From Thamnaconus septentrionalis (Eukaryota > Chordata > Actinopteri > Tetraodontiformes > Monacanthidae), in NCBI GenBank assembly GCA_009823395.1, contig CM020501.1, forward strand, positions 18,853,361-18,917,360: DNA of 64,000 bases, read 5' to 3'. A model generated the notes under the pieces. That model made no database searches. It had not been told where the DNA came from and saw only the letters and a list, made by a program, of their open reading frames with translations. The translations under genes were made by a program, and so were the position numbers. Shown piece by piece: positions 57,055-64,000 of this stretch. Within the stretch, counting starts at the first letter, position 1. Each line of letters opens with the position of its first letter.

Positions 57055-57250
57055 GTCTGTCTATCTATCTTTCTATCTGTCTATCTATCTATCTATCTGT
57101 CTATCTGTCTGTCTATCTATCTGTCTATCTATCTATCTGTCTGCCTATCTATCTGTCTGTCAATCTATCTATCCTTCTATCTATCTATCTATCTGCCTTT
57201 TTTTCTATCCGCATTTCATCCATCCATCCATCCATCCATCCATCTCTATC
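57001..57250. repeat. (CTAT)n/(CTGT)n and (CATC)n microsatellite
   Basis: About 190 bp of CTAT units with CTGT variants, then a short CATC array. It makes a long SIYLSIYLS open frame that is not a gene. Confidence 0.93.
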
Positions 57251-58067
57251 TGTTGTTCACCTTCATTTTCTATCATTCATTCATGCCATCATCTGTCTCA
57301 CCTGGCATGTCTGCATCGATGCCTGTTTATCCATCTATGTCCATGTACAGCCACATCCATATATCCCTTATCCATATGTATCCATCATCCATCCATCTAT
57401 CCGTTGTACCATCCATTCATCCTATGCAATCCATTCCCAGTGGGAAGCACCACGGTTGACCGACATCTCAGGTGCAAAAGATGTACAGGTTGGACGAATA
57501 TAAAAAGTTGGATCAGTGAACCAGTGGAGAGGAGAGGAGGACAATTCCACCATGAGGTCAAGTAAAAAAAAAAAAGTTTTCTTTTTTGACGCAAAGCCTA
57601 TCGGTAACATCCAGCGTCGGCTGTATTCACTTCTGAACAATGACTGTTTTGAATGAAACCTTTTATACTGAAGAGGATCCATTTAAAACAGTTTTTTGTA
57701 CCAAGGTAAGAAAATCTGACCTGCAAAAATCTATGTGTGTGTGAGTGTACGCGCGCGCATGTGTACACAGCCAAATGCATTCGACCACAATGATGCCCTT
57801 GCTCAGCAGGTGATCTTTAACCGGGGTCACACACACACACACACACACACACACGTGAACGCCAGAGGTGTCCTTCCCATAATGCTTGTGGGGTGGTCGC
57901 TGCACTGTGGTCAATGCCATACTCACTGTTGTTACAACAGACAGCTTCTTCTTTTTTTCTTTTTTTTGCTGTGGCAGGCTGAATTTTATTTTTTTTATTT
58001 TTTTTGGAGCAACCAAAAGAACGCTGACGACTCAAGAGCAGAGCTGCTTACGGTTACAGCGGAGAGA

Positions 58068-58105
<38 letters not shown>

Positions 58106-58139
58106 GACTGAGAGGACGGGACGCAGAGAGAGCACAAAA

Positions 58140-58860
58140 GTAAAAGGTGAGGACGTCTGAAGGGGAACATGGTCAAGGAAAAAGGGTCAGAAAGCACAAA
58201 AAGGTGCTTTTTTGGCGGGGGGTGATGGTGAGAGCGGACAGGGGTGGCTATGGAGAGAGGAGGAAGAGGAGGAGGAGGAGGAAGAAGAAGAAGAAGAAGA
58301 AGAAGAAGAAGAAGAAGAAGAAGAACAACAACAACAACAACAAGAAGAACAACAAGAACAACAAGAACAACAAGAAGAAGAAAAAGAAGACGGGGGCGCT
58401 GGTGGTGGTGGTGGCGCTGGTGGTGGTGGTGAGGGAGGACTGAAAGAATGCTGACGTCTCCGGAGCTGATTAGCGTTACAGCAGAGACATCACACCCACA
58501 ACCAGGAAAACTGCTGAGTGAGGAGGCAGGATGGGGAGGGGGTGCAAATGACAAGGGAGAAAGAAGATAGAGGCAAGTGGGTTGTGAGGAGGAGGAGGAG
58601 GGGACGGGAGTGGGGGGGCAGAGGTGGGGATGGGATGGAGGGAGGAACATCAATGATGAGGAGGAACAGGACGGAGGTAGGAGGGGGGAGGGAGGGGGAA
58701 GCGTTTAGGTGAAAATGCATCCTCGACACATTTGTAAGAGCTTAGCTGTCGGGTACGGGGGGAGGGGGGATACGGCAAGGGGGAGAAGGTGGTGGGGGGA
58801 GGAGGAGAGGGGAGGGAGAAGGGGGAGAGAGAGGAGAGATGAAAAAAAAAACCCTGAACT
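58140..58860. repeat. Long polypurine tract with (GAA)n, (CAA)n and (GGT)n cores
   Basis: The plus strand is overwhelmingly purine for about 700 bp, with GAA units at 58282-58325, CAA/AAC units at 58325-58372, GGT units near 58396-58430 and GGAGGG-rich sequence to 58840. Confidence 0.85.
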
Positions 58861-58979
58861 CAGCAGCGACCACGACTAAAACCTCCAATTAGAAAAGTTC
58901 TGAAGCTAATCCAGCGCTATGGAACTGCTGCTGACCATCTCCTGCTCCCCACAGACCTGCTGCTCCGTGTCACTGGTGG

Positions 58980-58982
58980 ACG

Positions 58983-59042
<60 letters not shown>
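58980..59042. repeat. (CA)n microsatellite
   Basis: About 28 units flanked by CGCACG. Confidence 0.9.
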
Positions 59043-59044
<2 letters not shown>

Positions 59045-59518
59045 AAGCCCAGCATCTCTTGTTGACAAATCCAGTCCTGCAGAAAAGGATGAGAACCAGA
59101 GCGATGGTGTGGCAGAAGGTCAACACAGCCATCACAGGCCTTATAGTTGAGACCACACACACACACACACTGACATGCGCGCACACACACACCAGTGTTT
59201 TTTGTCTCTGTAAGCAGGATGAAGCCTCGCTGTGTCCCAAATCACACTCGTCCATCCGTTCATCTCCACTGGTTCTCTGCCCATTTCTTTCTCCTTCTGT
59301 TTCTACATTTGTTTTAACCATTAATAGACAAAAAGACCATAGAATAAGTCGTAGAGTGACACATTAAAAAACAACGTCGAACTGATGAAAACGCGCTGAG
59401 GTTGTAAAATGTCTTTCTTTATGAAAGTGTTTTTTTGAGTGTGAGGATCGTTTCCTACAAGGTGAAGCATTCAGTCCAGAGGTAGGTGGTTTGGAAACCT
59501 CCTCCTGAGTGTGTTCAG

Positions 59519-59553
<35 letters not shown>

Positions 59554-60139
59554 TGTCTGTCACTCGGGCCTGAACTCCAACTAATCTTGTGTGAGGAGAC
59601 CTTTTGAACCCGGCCGCTGCCTTCCACTGCACCGGGAGGAGATTCTTAGAAAGAGACTTCCTATTTAAAAGCTTGCTGGCTGGCAGACACTGTGCACACT
59701 ACACACACACACACATAAGGAAAGTAAATAGCCAGATTAAGAGGCCTCAAAAACAAAGAGGGCGGGGTGGTGGTGGTGGTGGTGGCGGGAGCACACCGGC
59801 ACAAACAAGCTGCGGCGGTCAGGAATAGACCGTCACAAGTCCTATCTGCAACATTATAGACACTCCAGACACAACAAGCGCTTTAACTGAGTCTCCTCCT
59901 CTGAACTCCTACCCCGTCGCCACCCCCCAGCGGCCTTCTGAACACACACGGACACACACACACACACACACACTCGAAGACACACAGCAGAGGTGACGTG
60001 ATGGCCGTGATGGCGGCAGCGGCGCTCATTGATCCAGCGTGGGCAGAGGGTGTCGGGGGAGTCGGTGAATAATTAACAGCGAGCGCTGCGTGGAGGCTAA
60101 TTGCGAATTAGGACTCAGATCAGCGATAATGGCAACCTG

Positions 60140-60149
<10 letters not shown>

Positions 60150-60195
<46 letters not shown>

Positions 60196-60222
60196 GAAAG
60201 GGAGAGAGAGAGAGAGAGACAG
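60150..60222. repeat. (GA)n microsatellite
   Basis: Two (GA)n runs separated by GGGGGAAAGG. Confidence 0.9.
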
Positions 60223-63200
60223 AGATAGAGGCTCCGAGCCCAGAGACACGCCAGGGCCGTGAGGGAGGACGAGAGAAGACACCAGTCTGAGCCAGGACTG
60301 CGTGTGTGTGTGTGCGCGTGTGGAGACAGAAGCAGGAAGCTATTGACTGGGTGGTGTGCAGAGCGTGAAATAAGCATGATAACACAGACACAGAGGGGAA
60401 AACACGAGAAGGGTGGTGGTGGTGGAGGTGAAGGAGAAATGTGCAAAAAAGAAAAGAAAAAAAAGAGCACAAGTGAGTCCGGCCCACTCATATAGAGATA
60501 TATATATGTGTGTGTGAATATGTATATACACACACATATATATCTACATATATACACATCTATCACAACAGTGCGCGGTGAGAGCGGAGCGATCGCTGTC
60601 ACACCCTTCAGAGAGGTGCAAAGCGCCTGTGAGCCTGTGTGTGTGTGTGTGTGTGTGGTTAAGCGTGCACAAAACAATGTTTGTGCAAGTGTGTTATTAA
60701 AGGCGAGAAAAAGTCCTGGCGTCAACACGTTTTCCCCCCCCGGTTGCAGGTAGCGAGTCGGGAGCGCGATGACAAATTTCCCAACACAGGCAAAAAAATC
60801 CTGCACTGTCAGCTCGGCCTCTCTCTCTTTTTTTCGTAAGCTCTTTTCTTTTCTTTCTTTCTTTCTTTCTTTCTTTGTATCTCTTTGTTTCAAGAACGCT
60901 CCCTGGGTTAAGTTCAGTCTCTTCCTTTGTGACTGTAAATAAGAGAAGCACTGTGAGGGTGATGAATTTCGCAGCGTGACGGCTTTATAACTCAGCGGTT
61001 TTTTTTTCTCCCCCTCTTCCACATAAATCTCAGAGTGGAAAGAGAGGAAGAGAAAAACTGCGGATGTGTTTGTTGTTATCGGACACATTATATGGGAGGG
61101 GAGGGAGGTCCAGGCGGTGTCTCTGGTCCATTCGTCATCTTTACTGCTGGTCGCAGTTCCTGCTGACATCAGGACGGAGGCAGGATGCGAGCGGGACGCG
61201 TCACCGCTGCTTCACAGGGACTAAAGACGTGGGATCACGGAGAGCTCGTGCCAAATAATAAGTCTCGCATCATCCCTGTAAGTCCCACACGCAGCCGCGG
61301 TGTCGCCAACGTTAACTTAAAAAGTTAACAAAAAGAATCAGCGGAAAAAGCACGAGTGTGCGTCGCACTGTTGCTAAAAATCTGTGTTTTTATGAGGAAT
61401 AACTCTGGATAACTTTATCCCCAGAGCTTCGCTCTCAGAAAGGAGCTGACTTCAATGTTTTACGTACATTTTTGTCTTCTTCTTTTTTTCCCCCCAATCT
61501 TTCCTAATTTGATTCCAGGATGGCAAGAAGACGCACAAGTCACAAGTTGTTCAACTTATTTCCAGCTGCATTCGAGTACAAGAGTTCAAGTGTGACAGCT
61601 GGGCGAGTTTCAGAGCAGAAGGCCACACTCTGTCAATGGCCCGGTCAAAACTGGCAAGGATGAATAGTAAAGTCATATTATAATAAAGTGATAAAGTGTC
61701 TTTGAAGTACATTGAAGTAGAAGGGTTAAGTTGGGGCAACTGAACTTATAATGATAATAATAATAATAGCAGTACATTTATTTTGTAGATTGCTTTTCAA
61801 AGTCTTCAAAGACACTTTACAAAAGAAGGTGAAGACGTCAGAATAAAGTTTGCAGTTAAAAAAAAACATTGAAATATAGAAACAAAAGTCAAGTGGAGAT
61901 TAGAGTGAAATAAGCGGAAAAAAAGAAGACTAGAATCAATTTTAATTAAAACCAAATAAGTAAGTCAAAAAGCGAGCCGCATTAAAACAGTAACTAAACA
62001 CTAAAAGCAGTCTGGAACTTGGTCCTGCAATCTTTCGCCTCGCGTCCGAAAGGCTTCCTCAGTTCTGATGTGGTATGTTGTAGGTGAAATATGAGTCTTT
62101 TCAGTGTACTTTTAATAATTTGTTTAAAAAAACACAACCTTACACTGTATTACAACAACCGGCGACAGGTAACGACAATAACTAACTGCAGCTTTTATCA
62201 GTTTTATTCTACTAAAAGATTTAGAAAAATGCTTTGAAAAACGCTTTGAAAATGATGAACGCAAAAAGTTGAACAGTGTTGTTATTCCTGTGGAAAGTGA
62301 TTTCATGCCACAGGTGATGGAAGAGACACAACGTGTTCCCTTTGATCAAACAGTGTGTGTGCAGGCTCGCTGTGCCAGTGTGTGTGTGTGTGTGTTTTTA
62401 AGAGGTTCAGAGATTCAAACCATCACACAATCCCAGGATCAACACACTGCGGCTGGAAAATGCGGCAATTTGGCGCATGGAGATGATGCAACGGGTAGAC
62501 AACCTCTGCTTAGCGGGGCCCTGGCTGCTCGCTGCTCTCGCTGCTCGCTGATACATAGCCGGCGTCTGAAAAACAAGCCCGACTGAGAATCTTTGCTTTG
62601 CTGCCGTCTATTTGCGTTTGTGTGGGAATGAGTTGCCTTCTTCTTTGACTGGAGCCCTTCTCAACATCAACATCAACAACAACCAAAAAAAATAAACAAA
62701 TAAAAGAGCTCCAAAATAAACACAAGAGGTCCGCAGAGGGAGAACACGAGAGCGCGACTCTTTTGGTACAAAGGCAGGATATCAGCGCACCGCAGCCAGA
62801 GCCGGAAAAAGAAGCCTCGACCAGAAATTCACACAAGCTAACGGCTCCGGCAAGCAGCATCTCGTGCCACAGAAAACAATGTTGGTGTTAATCCCACCTT
62901 GCTGATGGAAGGGAAGGTCTTTCTTATATCAACTGTGAACATCCATGAACCACCGTCCTAAATATGGGCCACCTTCAACTGACTGTATATGAAAACATCA
63001 AAGCTTATTAACAGCCAAAAAATACTACAATTATTCATTTTTAGTAAGTAGTCAAACTTAAAGATACATTTGTTTTGTTTTTTTAACTTCATTCCATTGT
63101 TCCACTATACCTAAAACAGCTCCTAATACGATGTACATCTTCACATCTTCTTTTAGACATACGGCCTATCCATTTTTCACAGTCCCAAAAATCCATAAGG

Positions 63201-64000
63201 AAATAGGTCGCAGGTCATTCAAGTACAAAGCCCCATCCGATTGGAGCAATTGACCGTCCATCACATCTTTTTTTCCACCTTAACAGCAAATGTATTTTCC
63301 CATTTAAGAGCAGAATGTCCTTGATTTGGAGATCATTTCCTGCTTTATTTCTTTCATTTGTTATTTTTCTTAAAATGAGTCGCCTTCTGTTGCTCCTGGT
63401 GTTTCATTGTGATGCATATTTGTATTCCTATGTGAGTGCATATGATTGGCATGTGTGCATATGTGTACCATAAACTTATTGTTTTGAGAGCCTGTGATGT
63501 GATGTGGTGTGGGGGGCTGTGGAAGTTGGAGAGTAGCGTGTTTCGTGTATCTTTGCAACGTATGTCTTTGTGTTACTTGTATGCGGGACCTCCTTGAAAA
63601 CGAGATGCTTCATCTCGAGGGGCTGTCCGAAATCAACTTAAACTTCATTTCACGTCTCCAGTTAAACCAAAACCTCACTTTTTCCCTGAAACCTCTGCTC
63701 TTATTTGACTGGCGCTGCGAGCGAGTTGAGGTCTGACTTATCTTCTTCATGGTGCCGTAGCTCATTGAGAGGTTATTCAAATGAGGAGCCAGCCGAGGCA
63801 CTTGTGGAGGGAGGGTGGCTGCACTTGACACACAAAGTCACAGACGAACACAAGGACACGCGGCGGTGGCGGCGGCGGCGGCACACTCACACGGAAGCAG
63901 CAGGAGGAAAAGAAGAAGAAGAAGAAGAAGAAGAAGAAGGACAAGAAGAAGAAAAACGTGCAGCGCAGCAACGATTATGCACCAGATCTGCTTACACCAT
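60223..64000. other. Right end: no supportable gene
   Basis: I checked both strands for exon-like frames with splice sites and found none that I recognise. The 349-residue open frame on the minus strand at 60120-61169 spans simple repeats and looks like chance. A (GAA)n run lies at 63910-63940. The next gene is probably outside the window. Confidence 0.5.
61745..61840. repeat. Dispersed repeat fragment, second copy
   Basis: (AAT)n followed by TACATTTATTTTGTAGATTGC and TTCAAAGTCTTCAAAGACAC, similar to the opening at 14506-14545. Only the first part is recognisable. Confidence 0.45.

Noticed and set aside
56644..57459. 271-residue open frame with SIYLSIYLS repeats on the plus strand
   Set aside because: Most of it is the (CTAT)n microsatellite.
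58030..58490. Apparent duplication of GCTGACG...GTTACAGC near 58020-58065 and 58449-58490
   Set aside because: The match is short and gapped and may be chance in a repeat-rich stretch.
60120..61169. 349-residue open frame on the minus strand
   Set aside because: It runs through (GA)n, (CA)n and TTTC repeats, has no recognisable domain and its composition changes with each repeat. It appears to be open by chance.
63610..63831. Small minus-strand frame containing MSYGTMKKISQTS at the right edge
   Set aside because: It looked like a possible first coding exon, but there is no convincing donor or homology and the partner exon would be outside the window.

Overview
The window is vertebrate nuclear DNA, almost certainly from a teleost fish and probably a compact percomorph-type genome. 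The evidence is five intron-rich genes with GT-AG splice sites and vertebrate-like proteins, a G-alpha gene of the Gv type that is known from fish but absent from mammals, very dense (CA)n/(CT)n microsatellites, and fish-style hAT and L2-like repeats. There are no bacterial, viral or CRISPR features.

All five genes I can support lie on the minus strand, head to tail. In window order they are: a G-protein alpha subunit, best matched to gnav1 (CDS 1264-19527, 9 exons, 360 aa); pcyt2, ethanolamine-phosphate cytidylyltransferase (23342-30120, 12 exons, 402 aa); sirt7, a nucleolar NAD-dependent deacylase (32143-35299, 10 exons, 403 aa); ccp110, the centriolar CP110 protein (36399-46169, 10 exons, about 1137 aa, with an apparent 1-nt frameshift in exon 1); and mafg, a small Maf bZIP factor (coding 52838-53726, 2 coding exons, 180 aa). 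PCYT2, SIRT7 and MAFG are also neighbours in mammals, so this is an old syntenic block into which ccp110 and gnav1 are interleaved here. Exons were joined by matching reading phase across each GT-AG intron; every join keeps frame except the one place in ccp110 exon 1.

Between genes: 1-533 lies beyond the gnav1 3' end; 19528-22090 is the gnav1 promoter side with a CAG-rich leader and a purine tract; 22090-23341 is the microsatellite-laden 3' part of pcyt2; 30121-30420 is a compact pcyt2 promoter with a full CRE and a CACGTG palindrome; 35300-35495 is a roughly 200-bp gap between ccp110 and sirt7; 46170-47380 separates ccp110 from the probable mafg 3' end; 53746-64000 is upstream of mafg, with no coding exon I can support, two perfect ATGACTCAGCA sites, long simple repeats and a 700-bp polypurine tract.

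The genes do not form one pathway (signalling, phospholipid synthesis, chromatin, centriole, stress transcription). The strongest regulatory hint is the pair of NF-E2/antioxidant response elements upstream of mafg, consistent with the known Nrf2-small Maf feedback. I see no previously undescribed gene system; the most unusual items are the altered P-loop of the Gv subunit, the ccp110 frameshift, and microsatellites or transposons that sit on splice and polyadenylation signals.
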